A DNA stretch of 64,000 nt from Streptomyces sp. XD-27 (GCF_030553055.1 NZ_CP130713.1:5270001-5334000), one strand, 5' to 3'; shown: positions 28,777-37,561, numbered from the stretch's first letter. Program-made: numbers and translations. The notes: generated by a model from the letters alone, not told the origin.

Positions 28777-29307
28777 ATGACCAACCAACAGCCCGAAACC
28801 CCCCGCCCGTTGCTGCGCCGACCCGAAGACGGCGAACTCATCGACGTGGCGGGAGTGGCGCACTTCTTCCGGCTGACCGCCGAGCACACCGAGGGCCGCT
28901 TCTCCTTCGAGGAGTTCACCCTGGCACCCGGCATCGTCGGCGCGCGACCGCACATCCACCACGCCCATGACGAGTACTTCTACGTCCTGGAAGGCGAGTT
29001 GACCCTGCACGACGGCGACGGGGAGGTGACGGTGGGCCCCGGGAACCTGATGTCCGCCGTGCGCGGGACGCCGCACGGCTTCCGTAACGCCGGTACCGAG
29101 ACGGTCCGCGCCCTGTGCCTCTACACCCCCGCCGGCTACGAGGGCTACTTCCGCGAGGTGCACGCCGCCGTCGCCGCCGGTGCCGAGGTGACGGACGAAC
29201 TCCTCGCCGAGTTCCGCGGGCGTTTCCAGACCACGTCGCACGAGACCACGTCGCATGAGGCCACTTCGCACGAGACCACTTCGGAGGAGGCCGCCTCGCA
29301 CGGCTGA
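28777..29307 (+). CDS. cupin domain protein
   Basis: 176-aa cytoplasmic beta-barrel protein. The cupin motif is PHIHHAHDEYFYVLEGELTL followed by GTPHGFRNAG, supplying likely His/Glu metal ligands. ATG 28777 begins MTNQQPETPRP. The C-terminus carries five copies of a Ser/His/Glu-rich pentapeptide outside the cupin fold. Substrate unknown; relatives include quercetinase-like and sugar-epimerase-like cupins. Confidence 0.85.
   Translation: MTNQQPETPRPLLRRPEDGELIDVAGVAHFFRLTAEHTEGRFSFEEFTLAPGIVGARPHIHHAHDEYFYVLEGELTLHDGDGEVTVGPGNLMSAVRGTPHGFRNAGTETVRALCLYTPAGYEGYFREVHAAVAAGAEVTDELLAEFRGRFQTTSHETTSHEATSHETTSEEAASHG
29230..29304 (+). repeat. five 15-bp tandem repeats at the cupin gene 3' end
   Basis: Five consecutive 15-bp units (first ACCACGTCGCACGAG) encode TTSHE, TTSHE, ATSHE, TTSEE and AASHG. 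The unit is a multiple of three, so copy-number change keeps frame. The repeats end directly at the stop codon. Confidence 0.85.
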
Positions 29308-29517
29308 CGGAACGGCCGACAGGCCTACCTCCCGGCGGCGGGGCGCGCATGCCGCCATCCGGGCCCCGCGCCGCTCGTTCGGGCGAACCGCACTCCACGC
29401 ATACGGGCGGTTTATTGGCCGAATACGTGCAAATGGGCGGGTCGGAAAGACGGCTTCCGTCATTGTTTGGGTGTCATCTGGGTCTCTGCCGGAGCTTCGA
29501 CCCTGAGGAGGCACTCC

Positions 29518-31224
29518 ATGCGCGCAGGCACGCGTACAGCCGAGCGGGCCACGCCTACGGCTACGCGTACGGCCACGCCCACGGCGCGTACGGCCACGCG
29601 CACCCGCGCCCCGCGCGCCATGTGGGCCGCCTGCGCCGTGGCGGTGGTCGCCCTCGCGGCCGCGGCCTGCGGGGGCGGTGCCAGCGCGGGCGCCGGGGAC
29701 GGGATCGTCCGCTCCTCGTGGGGCGACCCGCAGAACCCGCTGGAGCCGGCCAACACCAACGAGGTCCAGGGCGGCAAGGTCCTCGACATGGTCTTCCGCG
29801 GGCTCAAGCGGTACGACCCGAAGACCGGCGCGGCCCAGGACATGCTCGCCGAGAAGATCGAGACCACCGATCAGCAGAACTACACCGTCACCATCAAGGA
29901 CGGCTGGACGTTCAGCAACGGCGAGAAGGTCACGGCCAAGTCCTTCGTGGACGCCTGGAACTACGGCGCGAACATCGACAACAAGCAGAAGAACGCCTAC
30001 TTCTTCGAGTACATCAAGGGGTACGACAAGGTCCACCCGACCCAGGGCCGACCGACCGCGAAGACGCTTGAGGGACTCGCGGTCAAGGACGACCGGACCT
30101 TCACGGTCGCGCTCAAGCAGAAGTTCTCGACCTGGCCGGAGACCCTCGGCTACAACGCGTTCGCGCCGCTGCCCCGGGCGTTCTTCACCGACCACGCCGC
30201 GTGGGTGAGGAAGCCCGTCGGCAACGGCCCGTACCAGGTCGACTCGTACACCCGTGGCTCGGTGATGAAGCTCCGCAGGTGGGACGGGTACCACGGCCCC
30301 GACAAGGCCCGGAACAACGGCGTCGACCTGCGTGTCTACACCGACAACAACACCGCCTACACCGACCTCCAGTCCGGCAACCTCGACCTGGCGGACGACA
30401 TCCCCGCCGCCCAGCTGAAGAACGTGCGCAGCGACCTGGGCGACCGCTACATCAACCAGCCGGCGGGCATCATCCAGACCCTGGCCTTCCCGTTCTACGA
30501 CAGGAAATGGAGCGGGCCGGACTCCGCCAAGCTGCGCACGGGCATCTCCCGGGCCATCAACCGCAAGCAGATCACCGAGCAGATCTTCGAGAAGACCCGC
30601 ACCCCCGCCACCGACTGGACCTCCCCCGTCCTGGGCGACGACGGCGGCTACAGGTCCGGGCTGTGCGGCGGCGCCTGCGCCTACGACCCCAAGGCAGCCA
30701 AGAAGCTGATCGCCGAGGCCGGCGGCCTGCCCGGCGGCAGGATGACGATCACGTACAACTCCGACAGCGGCTCCCACAAGGACTGGGTCGACGCGGTCTG
30801 CAACAGCATCAACAACGCGCTCGGCAAGGACAACGCCTGTGTCGGCAACCCGGTCGGCACCTTCGCGGACTACCGCAACCAGATCTCCGACCGGCGGATG
30901 AAGGGCCCCTTCCGGGCCGGCTGGCAGATGGACTATCCGCTGATCCAGAACTTCCTCCAGCCGCTGTACTACACCAACGCCTCGTCGAACGACGGGCACT
31001 GGAGCGACAGGACGTTCGACGACCTGGTGGACAGGGCGAACGCGGAATCCGACCCGGCCAAGGCGGTGACCGGCTTCCAGGATGCGGAGAAGGTCCTCGC
31101 CCGGCAGATGGCCGCCGTCCCGCTGTGGTACCAGAACGGCAGCGCGGGCTACTCCGAGCGGCTCAGCGACGTCGCGCTGAACCAGTTCAGCGTCCCCGTC
31201 TACGACAAGATCAAGGTCAGCTGA
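29518..31224 (+). CDS. opp2 peptide ABC transporter substrate-binding lipoprotein
   Basis: 568-aa family 5 binding protein, paralogue of the opp1 protein. Signature segments include GWTFSNGEKVTAKSFVDAW and KPVGNGPYQVDSY. The signal peptide is odd: a 34-residue Thr/Arg/Ala repeat region (ATPTATRTATPTARTATR) precedes the hydrophobic core, and the lipobox AAAACG gives Cys51. ATG 29518 is supported by GAGGAGG; the internal Met35 lacks a ribosome site. Only 4 bp separate it from the permease, with no intercistronic hairpin, unlike opp1. Confidence 0.93.
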   Translation: MRAGTRTAERATPTATRTATPTARTATRTRAPRAMWAACAVAVVALAAAACGGGASAGAGDGIVRSSWGDPQNPLEPANTNEVQGGKVLDMVFRGLKRYDPKTGAAQDMLAEKIETTDQQNYTVTIKDGWTFSNGEKVTAKSFVDAWNYGANIDNKQKNAYFFEYIKGYDKVHPTQGRPTAKTLEGLAVKDDRTFTVALKQKFSTWPETLGYNAFAPLPRAFFTDHAAWVRKPVGNGPYQVDSYTRGSVMKLRRWDGYHGPDKARNNGVDLRVYTDNNTAYTDLQSGNLDLADDIPAAQLKNVRSDLGDRYINQPAGIIQTLAFPFYDRKWSGPDSAKLRTGISRAINRKQITEQIFEKTRTPATDWTSPVLGDDGGYRSGLCGGACAYDPKAAKKLIAEAGGLPGGRMTITYNSDSGSHKDWVDAVCNSINNALGKDNACVGNPVGTFADYRNQISDRRMKGPFRAGWQMDYPLIQNFLQPLYYTNASSNDGHWSDRTFDDLVDRANAESDPAKAVTGFQDAEKVLARQMAAVPLWYQNGSAGYSERLSDVALNQFSVPVYDKIKVS

Positions 31225-31228
31225 CCGC

Positions 31229-32152
31229 ATGGGCCGCTATGTGATCCGGCGGCTGCTCCAGATGATCCCGGTCTTCATCGGGAGCACCTTCCTGATCTTC
31301 TTCATGGTGTACGCCCTGGGGGACCCGGTCGCCGCGCTCTTCGGCGACCGGGCCCCCGACCCGGCCACCGCCGCCCGGATCCGCAAGGAGCTGTACCTCG
31401 ACGAGCCCCTGTGGCGGCAGTACGGGCACTACATGGGGCTGATCTTCCAGGGCGACTTCGGCACCGCCTTCAACGGCGAGCCCGTCACCGAGCTGATGCG
31501 GACCTCGTTCCCCGTCACCCTCCGGCTCACGATCGTCGCGGTCCTCTTCGAGATCGCCGTGGGCATCACCCTCGGCGTCTTCAGCGGAATGCGCCGCGGC
31601 CGCGCCCTGGACACCTCCGTCCTGCTGCTCACCCTGGTGGTCGTCTCCATCCCGACCTTCGTCAGCGGCTACGTGCTCCAGTACCTGTTCGGGGTCAAGT
31701 GGGACTGGGTGAACCCGTCCGTCTCCCCCGAGGCGCCCTTCGACGAGCTCCTGCTGCCGGGCATCGTGCTGGGGCTGACCTCGCTCGCGTACACCGCCCG
31801 CCTCACCCGTACCTCCGTCGCCGAGAACACCCGCGCCGACTACGTGCGCACCGCGCTCGCCAAGGGCCTGCCGCGCCACCGGATCGTCACCCGGCACCTG
31901 CTGCGCAACTCCCTCATCCCGGTGGTCACCTACATCGGCACCGACATCGGCGCGCTGATGGGCGGCGCCATCGTCACCGAGCGGATCTTCAACATCCACG
32001 GTGTGGGATTCCAGCTCTACCAGGGCATCCTGCGGCAGAACTCGCCGACGGTCGTCGGCTTCGTCACCATCCTGGTGATCGTCTTCCTGATGGCGAACCT
32101 CCTCGTCGACCTCCTGTACGCCGTGCTCGACCCGAGGATCCGCTATGTCTGA
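31229..32152 (+). CDS. opp2 peptide ABC transporter permease, DppB/OppB type
   Basis: 307-aa permease beginning MGRYVIRRLLQMIPVFIG, nearly the same as opp1. The EAA loop is VRTALAKGLPRHRIVTRH and the end is LLYAVLDPRIRYV. It starts 4 nt after the binding-protein stop without a separate strong ribosome site, suggesting coupled translation. It overlaps the next gene by 8 nt. Confidence 0.94.
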   Translation: MGRYVIRRLLQMIPVFIGSTFLIFFMVYALGDPVAALFGDRAPDPATAARIRKELYLDEPLWRQYGHYMGLIFQGDFGTAFNGEPVTELMRTSFPVTLRLTIVAVLFEIAVGITLGVFSGMRRGRALDTSVLLLTLVVVSIPTFVSGYVLQYLFGVKWDWVNPSVSPEAPFDELLLPGIVLGLTSLAYTARLTRTSVAENTRADYVRTALAKGLPRHRIVTRHLLRNSLIPVVTYIGTDIGALMGGAIVTERIFNIHGVGFQLYQGILRQNSPTVVGFVTILVIVFLMANLLVDLLYAVLDPRIRYV

Positions 32153-33241
32153 GCGTCCGTACGACGACCACGAGGCCGTCGCCCCGACCGGGGCGGCAGC
32201 GCCGACCTGGCCACCGGGGAAGCGGAGACGCTGGACCGCGGCCTGGCCCGCGCCCACGGCTCCGCCCTCGCCCACGGCCCGGCCCGCGCCCCAGGCCCGG
32301 AACGGGCCATCCAGGACCCGGAACCGGCCATCCAGGACCCGGAACGGGCCGTCCAGGACCCGGAACGGGCCAATCAGGGTCCGGAACCGGCCGCCAAGGC
32401 GCGCAGCTTGTGGTCCGACGCCTGGCACGACCTGATCCGCAACCCCGTCTTCGACATCGCCGCCCTCATCATCGTCTTCCTGATCGTCATCGCCATCTGG
32501 CCGGAGGCCATCGCCGGCGGCAACCCGACCAAGTGCGACCTGGGCAAGGCCCAGGAGGGCTCCCAGCCCGGCCACCCCTTCGGCTTCGACACCCAGGGCT
32601 GCGACGTCTACACCCGCGTGGTCTACGGCGCCCGCGCCTCCATCCAGGTCGGCATCTTCGCCACCGCGGGCGCGGCGGCCCTCGGCAGCGTGCTCGGCGG
32701 CCTCGCCGGCTTCTTCGGCGGCTGGTGGGACGCCCTGCTCTCGCGCATCGCCGACGTCTTCTTCGGCATCCCGATCGTCCTCGGCGGCCTGGTCTTCCTC
32801 TCCGTGGTCACCAGCGGCTCGGTCTGGCCGGTCGTCGGGTTCATCGTGCTGCTCGGCTGGCCGCAGATCTCCCGTATCGCCCGCGGCTCGGTCGTCACCG
32901 CCAAGCAGAACGACTACGTCCAGGCCGCCCGCGCGCTCGGCGCCGGCAACACCCGGATGCTGCTGCGGCACATCGCGCCCAACGCCGTCGCCCCCGTCGT
33001 CGTGGTCGCCACCATCGCGCTCGGCACGTACATCGCGCTGGAGGCGACCTTGTCCTTCCTCGGCGTCGGACTGAAACCGCCCACCGTCTCCTGGGGGATC
33101 GACATCTCCTCGGCCTCCACCCACATCCGCAACGCCCCGCACATGCTGCTGTGGCCGGCGGGCGCGCTGAGCGTCACGGTGCTGGCGTTCATCATGCTCG
33201 GCGACGCGGTGCGCGACGCCCTCGACCCCAAGCTGCGCTGA
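32145..33241 (+). CDS. opp2 peptide ABC transporter permease, DppC/OppC type, frame break in N-terminal tail
   Basis: The permease core from 32408 (TTG codon of SLWSDAWHDLIRNP) to 33241 is intact, with helix DIAALIIVFLIVIAIW, EAA loop VQAARALGAGNTRMLLRH and end DAVRDALDPKLR. The natural start is ATG 32145, overlapping the upstream gene by 8 nt as in opp1. The tail changes frame at the G4 run 32190-32193. One added G gives a continuous 365-aa protein, whose tail contains five 7-residue repeats. If the break is real, translation would have to restart near 32408. Confidence 0.85.
32291..32395 (+). repeat. five 21-bp tandem repeats in permease tail
   Basis: Five units of 21 bp (typical copy CAGGACCCGGAACGGGCCGT plus C) at 32291, 32312, 32333, 32354 and 32375 encode seven-residue units of the form QDPERAV. 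They lie in the cytoplasmic N-terminal tail before the first membrane helix. The opp1 paralogue has none. Confidence 0.85.
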
Positions 33242-33252
33242 GGAGGCGGCAG

Positions 33253-34287
33253 ATGACCACGTCTCCGGAATCCGCGCAGGGCCGGGGCACGCTGCTGGAG
33301 GTGCAGGACCTACGGGTGGAGTTCCGCACCCGCGACGGCGTGGCGAAGGCCGTCAACGGCGTGACGTACAGCGTCGACGCGGGCGAGACCCTCGCGGTGC
33401 TGGGCGAGTCCGGCTCCGGCAAGTCCGTGACCGCGCAGGCCGTCATGGGCATCCTGGACTCCCCGCCCGGCTCCGTCACCGGCGGCCGGATCCTCTTCCA
33501 GGGCCGGGACCTGCTCCGCGCCTCCGCCGACGAGCGCCGCAAGGTGCGCGGCGCGAAGATGGCGATGATCTTCCAGGACGCGCTGTCCGCCCTCAACCCG
33601 GTGATGCCGGTCGGCGCCCAGCTGGCCGAGATGTTCCAGGTGCACCGGGGCCTGGGCCGCAAGGAGTCGCGTGTCAGGGCAGTCGAGCTGATGGACCGCG
33701 TCCGTATGCCGGCGGCGAAGGAGCGGGTGGGGGACTATCCGCACCAGTTCTCGGGCGGTATGCGGCAGCGCATCATGATCGCCATGGCGATGGCGCTGGA
33801 GCCGGACCTGATCATCGCCGACGAGCCGACCACGGCCCTGGACGTGACGGTCCAGGCGCAGGTGATGGACCTCCTCGCGGAGCTCCAGCGCGAGTTCAAC
33901 ATGGGCTTGATCCTGATCACCCACGACCTGGGCGTGGTGGCCGACGTCGCGGACAAGATCGCGGTGATGTACGCGGGCCGGATCGTGGAGACCGCCCCGG
34001 TGCACGAGCTGTACAAGCGGCCCGCGCACCCGTACACCCGCGGCCTGCTCGACTCCATCCCGCGCGTCGACCAGAAGGGCCATGACCTCTACGCGATCAA
34101 GGGCCTGCCGCCCAACCTCATGGCCATCCCGCCCGGCTGCCCCTTCAACCCGCGCTGCCCGCGCGCCCAGGACGTCTGCCGTACGGACCGCCCGCCGCTC
34201 TACCCGGTGGCGGAGGACGACGGCACGGAACTGCCCGGCCGGACCAGTGCCTGCCACTTCTGGAAGGACGAACTCCATGCGCGGTGA
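33253..34287 (+). CDS. opp2 peptide ABC transporter ATP-binding protein, DppD/OppD type
   Basis: 344-aa ATPase. Walker A GESGSGKS, signature FSGGMRQR, Walker [13 protein letters not shown], and Cys-rich oligopeptide motif [18 protein letters not shown] 33253 follows AGGAGG. The segment 33711-34065 differs from opp1 at only three bases, all silent, while the N-terminal half is much more diverged, pointing to recent gene conversion. Overlaps the next gene by 11 nt. Confidence 0.95.
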   Translation: MTTSPESAQGRGTLLEVQDLRVEFRTRDGVAKAVNGVTYSVDAGETLAVLGESGSGKSVTAQAVMGILDSPPGSVTGGRILFQGRDLLRASADERRKVRGAKMAMIFQDALSALNPVMPVGAQLAEMFQVHRGLGRKESRVRAVELMDRVRMPAAKERVGDYPHQFSGGMRQRIMIAMAMALEPDLIIADEPTTALDVTVQAQVMDLLAELQREFNMGLILITHDLGVVADVADKIAVMYAGRIVETAPVHELYKRPAHPYTRGLLDSIPRVDQKGHDLYAIKGLPPNLMAIPPGCPFNPRCPRAQDVCRTDRPPLYPVAEDDGTELPGRTSACHFWKDELHAR

Positions 34288-35337
34288 GGCGATCTTGGAG
34301 GTCCGCGACCTGGCCAAGCTCTACCCGCTCACGCAGGGCATCGTGTTCAAGCGGCAGGTCGGCGCGGTACGGGCGGTCGACACGGTCTCCTTTGACCTCG
34401 CCCGCGGCGAGACGCTCGGCATCGTGGGCGAATCGGGCTGCGGAAAGTCGACGGTGGCGAAGACGCTGGTGCACCTGGAGGAGCCGACGGCGGGCACGAT
34501 CCGCTACAAGGGCGAGGACATCACGAGACTGTCGGGCAAGGCATTGAAGGCGGTTCGCCGCAACATCCAGATGGTGTTCCAGGACCCGTACACGTCGCTG
34601 AACCCGCGGATGACGGTGGGCGACATCATCGGCGAGCCGTACGAGATCCACTCGGAGGTGGCCCCGAAGGGCGACCGGCGCCGCAAGGTCCAGGACCTCC
34701 TGGACGTGGTCGGCCTCAACCCCGAGTACATCAACCGCTATCCGCACCAGTTCTCGGGCGGCCAGCGGCAGCGGATCGGTATCGCGCGCGGCCTGGCGCT
34801 GAACCCGGAGATCATCATCTGCGACGAGCCGGTCTCGGCCCTGGACGTCTCGGTCCAGGCCCAGGTCATCAACCTGATGGAGAAACTCCAGAACGAATTC
34901 GACCTCTCCTACGTCTTCATCGCGCACGACCTGTCGGTGGTCCGGCACATCTCGGACCGGGTCGCGGTGATGTACCTGGGCCGCTTCGCCGAGATCGGCA
35001 CGGACACCCAGATCTACGAGCACCCCACCCACCCCTACACCCAGGCCCTCCTCTCCGCGGTCCCGGTCCCGGACCCGACCGCCCGCGACCACCGCGAACG
35101 CATCCTGCTGACAGGCGACGTCCCGAGCCCGGCCAACCCCCCGTCGGGCTGCCGCTTCCGCACCCGCTGCTGGAAGGCCCAGCCGAAGTGCGCGGCGGAG
35201 GTCCCGCTACTGGCGGTCCCGGAGTGGCTGCGAGGGGAGGGCCCGGCGGCGCATCCGTCGGCGTGCCATTTCGCGGAGGAGCGGGGGGTGGTGCCGGCGG
35301 GGGCGACGAGCCGGGCGCCGGGCAGAGCCGCGTGTAG
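34277..35337 (+). CDS. opp2 peptide ABC transporter ATP-binding protein, DppF/OppF type, stop masked by an indel
   Basis: Second ATPase, starting ATG 34277 ([20 protein letters not shown]). Walker [10 protein letters not shown], signature [15 protein letters not shown], Walker [12 protein letters not shown], Cys motif [15 protein letters not shown]. As given, the frame runs without a stop through 35668 and fuses to VapB (463 aa). One extra G in the G5 run 35299-35303 ends it with [12 protein letters not shown] and TAG at 35335-35337, a 353-aa protein of normal family length. I favour the corrected end. Confidence 0.85.
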
Positions 35338-35366
35338 GCGGACCACCGCGTATACAGCGGTTCGTG

Positions 35367-35378
35367 TATATCGATATA
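35367..35378. promoter_or_regulatory. AT-rich palindrome, probable VapB operator
   Basis: TATATCGATATA is a perfect 12-bp palindrome 30 bp before the vapB start, in a locally AT-rich stretch that also contains GTATAC (35350-35355) and CATATCGAG (35389-35397). VapB antitoxins autoregulate by binding palindromes overlapping their promoter, so this is the natural candidate. Confidence 0.6.
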
Positions 35379-35407
35379 GGTCGACGCACATATCGAGGGG
35401 GGTCCCT

Positions 35408-35668
35408 GTGAGCCGCACCGTTATCGACCTCGATGACGAGGCCCTGGAGGCAGCCGCCCGAGAGCTCGGAACCACAACGAAACGTGACACTGTCAACACG
35501 GCGCTACGGGAGATCACGGCCCGCTATCGGCGGCTGCGCGCTCTGGAGGAATCCCGTCAACTGGTTGCCGACGGAGCCCTGGACATCGACATCTTCCTGG
35601 ACAAGAGGAAGTACCGCGGCGGTGTAAGCCAGGCGGAGCCCGCTGTCGACTCGGGAGCCGATGAGTGA
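35408..35668 (+). CDS. vapB: VapB-type antitoxin
   Basis: 86-residue protein starting GTG 35408. The N-terminus, [20 protein letters not shown], is the ribbon-helix-helix DNA-binding segment. [20 protein letters not shown] is the dimer helix, and [18 protein letters not shown] is the toxin-wrapping tail. It is read in frame with the upstream ATPase in the given sequence, but its own palindromic operator and start argue for a separate gene. Its toxin partner is a relic, so it is now an orphan. Confidence 0.85.
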   Translation: MSRTVIDLDDEALEAAARELGTTTKRDTVNTALREITARYRRLRALEESRQLVADGALDIDIFLDKRKYRGGVSQAEPAVDSGADE

Positions 35669-35779
35669 CCGTCGCCGACTACCTCGGCCGGTCTCACGCT
35701 GCTCCACTACGACCGGGACTTCGAGACGATCGCCAGGCAGACGGGGCAGCCGATCCGCATGATCGGCCTGCGGTCGTAG
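35665..35779 (+). pseudogene. VapC PIN-domain toxin relic with internal deletion
   Basis: The GTG start overlaps the vapB stop by 4 nt and reads VTVADYL. After that the frame shifts straight to the typical VapC C-terminus, AGLTLLHYDRDFETIARQTG, ending IGLRS and TAG at 35777. Only about 38 codons remain of a gene normally near 130, so the acidic PIN catalytic core is gone. This is a real deletion, not a one-base indel. Confidence 0.75.
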
Positions 35780-35905
35780 GCGGCTCTTCCGCTTCGGCGC
35801 AGGAGTCACCCGATGCCGTTCAGGGCTGAGACGGCGCAGCCGAGCAAACTGATGGAGCCGATGATCGTCACCAGGACCCACCTGGGAACATCTCGCCTAG
35901 TAACG

Positions 35906-35929
35906 GGAGCGGGCTCAGGAGCCCGCTCC
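35906..35929. terminator. hairpin between vapC relic and DUF397 gene
   Basis: A perfect 10-bp stem, GGAGCGGGCT / AGCCCGCTCC, with loop CAGG. It lies between genes that point toward each other and could serve both. The rest of 35780-36050 shows no credible gene. Confidence 0.6.
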
Positions 35930-36050
35930 GGCAGCGGCGAGGCGGAAGTGGAGGAACTGGTGAGGCGCTCTGTCTGCATGGCAGGAAGCTATGACGCCAG
36001 GCGCGAGTGGGACATCCGTTCGGTAGCGGGGAACGGGTAAGTACGGATGC

Positions 36051-36275
36051 TCAGGCGCCGGGGAACTCGCCACGCCTGATGGCCGATATGAACGACGACC
36101 AGCTGTCGGCGGAGAAGACGAGCGCCGGGCCGTGGGGGTCCTTGCTGTCGCGGACGGGGACGACGCCGTGGGCGTGGGTGAGGTCGCGGGAGAACTCGAC
36201 GCATTGCCCGCCGCTGCCGTCGCTGTAGGACGACTTGACCCACACGGCGGCGGCGAGATCTACGTCGGCTCTCAT
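36051..36275 (-). CDS. DUF397 domain protein
   Basis: 74 aa: VWVKSSYSDGSGGQCVEFSR, then VRDSKDPHGPAL and SWSSFISAIRRGEF, the full DUF397 pattern. It starts 2 bp after the stop of the XRE gene on the same strand, so the two are one operon. This is the second such pair in the window. Confidence 0.92.
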   Translation of the reverse strand: MRADVDLAAAVWVKSSYSDGSGGQCVEFSRDLTHAHGVVPVRDSKDPHGPALVFSADSWSSFISAIRRGEFPGA

Positions 36276-36277
36276 GC

Positions 36278-37102
36278 TCAGTACTCCTTCAGCATGGTCT
36301 TGATCAGGGCTACTGACTCAGCCGGGGACAATGCGTGTGCTCTGAGCAGATCGTAGTCATCCTCGGCGGCGGCGACCGTCTCGGCGAGGTCGTGCATCCT
36401 TCCCCCTACCCGAGTCTCCGTGTACAGCACCGATGGGGAGTCCGTGAAGCGCAGCACAGTGAAGGGCTTCATGTGAGGGGTCGGAGCACCGACCGAGAAT
36501 GGCATCACCTGAAGCCCGATGTGCGGCGACGCGGCTGCCGTTAGCAGGTACTCAAGCTGCTCGGCCATGACCTCAGCACCACCCACGACCGTCCGCAGAC
36601 AGGCTTCGTGGAGGATGGCCCACAGCAGCGGCGGAGTGCCGCGCTCGAACACCTCACGCCGCCGCAGGCGCGCGGCCACCTTGCCCTCGATCGCCTCTGC
36701 GCTGGCCCTGGGGTTGGACACACGGAAGATGGACCGCGCATAGCCCTCCGTCTGCAGAAGGCCCATCACGACGTCTGCCGAGTAGTCGAGAATGCGCCAT
36801 GCCTTCCGCTCCAGCTCCAGGTACGGAGCGAACCACGACGGATGGTCGCCGTCATCGATCCTCCGTAGCAACCCGGCGAATAACTCCCCAGTCCCGAAAC
36901 CGGTGTCGCAGCCCTTGGCGAACTTCTCACTGGGCTTGTTCGGCAGCTTTCCGGCCTCAACCCGGCTGACGTACGCCTCGGAGTAGCCCGTCGCTCTGCC
37001 CAGGTGCTTCTGCGTGAGCTTGCGTGCGAGACGTACCTGCTTGACGTCGCGCCCGAAGCGCTGGAGGGGGTTCAAGTGCTGGGTTGGGGTGGTCTCGTCC
37101 AA
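36278..37102 (-). CDS. XRE-family regulator with DUF5753 domain, TTA-containing
   Basis: 274-aa WhiJ-like DNA-binding protein. HTH: FGRDVKQVRLARKLTQKHLG ... SEAYVSRVEAGKLP. DUF5753: DVVMGLLQTEGYARSIF and HIGLQVMPFSVG. TTG 37102 is preferred as start because GGAGG lies 7 nt upstream; ATG 37138 would add 12 residues but has no ribosome site. Codon 36883-36881 is TTA (Leu in GTGELFAGLL), so full expression should need the bldA tRNA. Direct repeats CCGAGTTGC lie upstream at 37152 and 37191. Confidence 0.9.
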   Translation of the reverse strand: MDETTPTQHLNPLQRFGRDVKQVRLARKLTQKHLGRATGYSEAYVSRVEAGKLPNKPSEKFAKGCDTGFGTGELFAGLLRRIDDGDHPSWFAPYLELERKAWRILDYSADVVMGLLQTEGYARSIFRVSNPRASAEAIEGKVAARLRRREVFERGTPPLLWAILHEACLRTVVGGAEVMAEQLEYLLTAAASPHIGLQVMPFSVGAPTPHMKPFTVLRFTDSPSVLYTETRVGGRMHDLAETVAAAEDDYDLLRAHALSPAESVALIKTMLKEY

Positions 37103-37270
37103 CGCTGTGACCTCCGGTGATGTGGTCCCGGCCAGCATCAACGGCAGCCAACCGAGTTGCTGGCTGTCGTTTAAGTAGCCCTATTCTATGCCGAGTTGCG
37201 TTGCTCTGGTGACTAAATGACTACGCCCGGTACTCACCCGAGGCGATCAGGCACCAGACAGGAGGCCCCG

Positions 37271-37561
37271 TTGGACTCACAGAAGGGCGCCCAGAGCCCA
37301 CCGTTCCAACTCGGCGACCGCGTACGCGGCATGTCGTACGTCGCTCCGGACCGACTCCGATGGGAGCGGCCCGAACCGTTCGAAGGCGTCGTGGTCCAGA
37401 TCGGCAGCGGCTGGGCTGGAGTCGACGCGGACCACGCGTACGTCTGGTCGCGTCTCGACGACCACACCGAACACAAGTCGCTGGTGACCGAGACGGAACT
37501 GGTACAGCGAGCAGAGACGGAGGAGCGCCACGATGGACCACGCCATCATCAAGGGCGCTGA
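37271..37561 (+). CDS. hypothetical protein upstream of DUF7848-like gene
   Basis: 96 aa from TTG 37271, which has AGGAGG just upstream; ATG 37217 in the same frame lacks a ribosome site. The centre, QLGDRVRGMSYVAPDRLRWE and VVVQIGSGWAGVDADHAYVW, looks like a small SH3-like or KOW-like beta barrel. It is divergent from the WhiJ-like operon and overlaps the next gene by 29 nt. Function unknown. Confidence 0.65.
   Translation: MDSQKGAQSPPFQLGDRVRGMSYVAPDRLRWERPEPFEGVVVQIGSGWAGVDADHAYVWSRLDDHTEHKSLVTETELVQRAETEERHDGPRHHQGR

Noticed and set aside
24364..29307. An integrated mobile element between opp1 and opp2
   Set aside because: No integrase, transposase, tRNA att site or flanking repeat was found; the genes are typical scattered Streptomyces accessory genes.
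32291..32395. CRISPR array
   Set aside because: The 21-bp units are contiguous with no spacers and are in frame within a permease.
32408..33241. Taking TTG 32408 as the true start of the opp2 DppC-type permease
   Set aside because: No ribosome site precedes it, and the upstream ATG with an 8-bp overlap matches opp1; one base in a G4 run reconnects the two.
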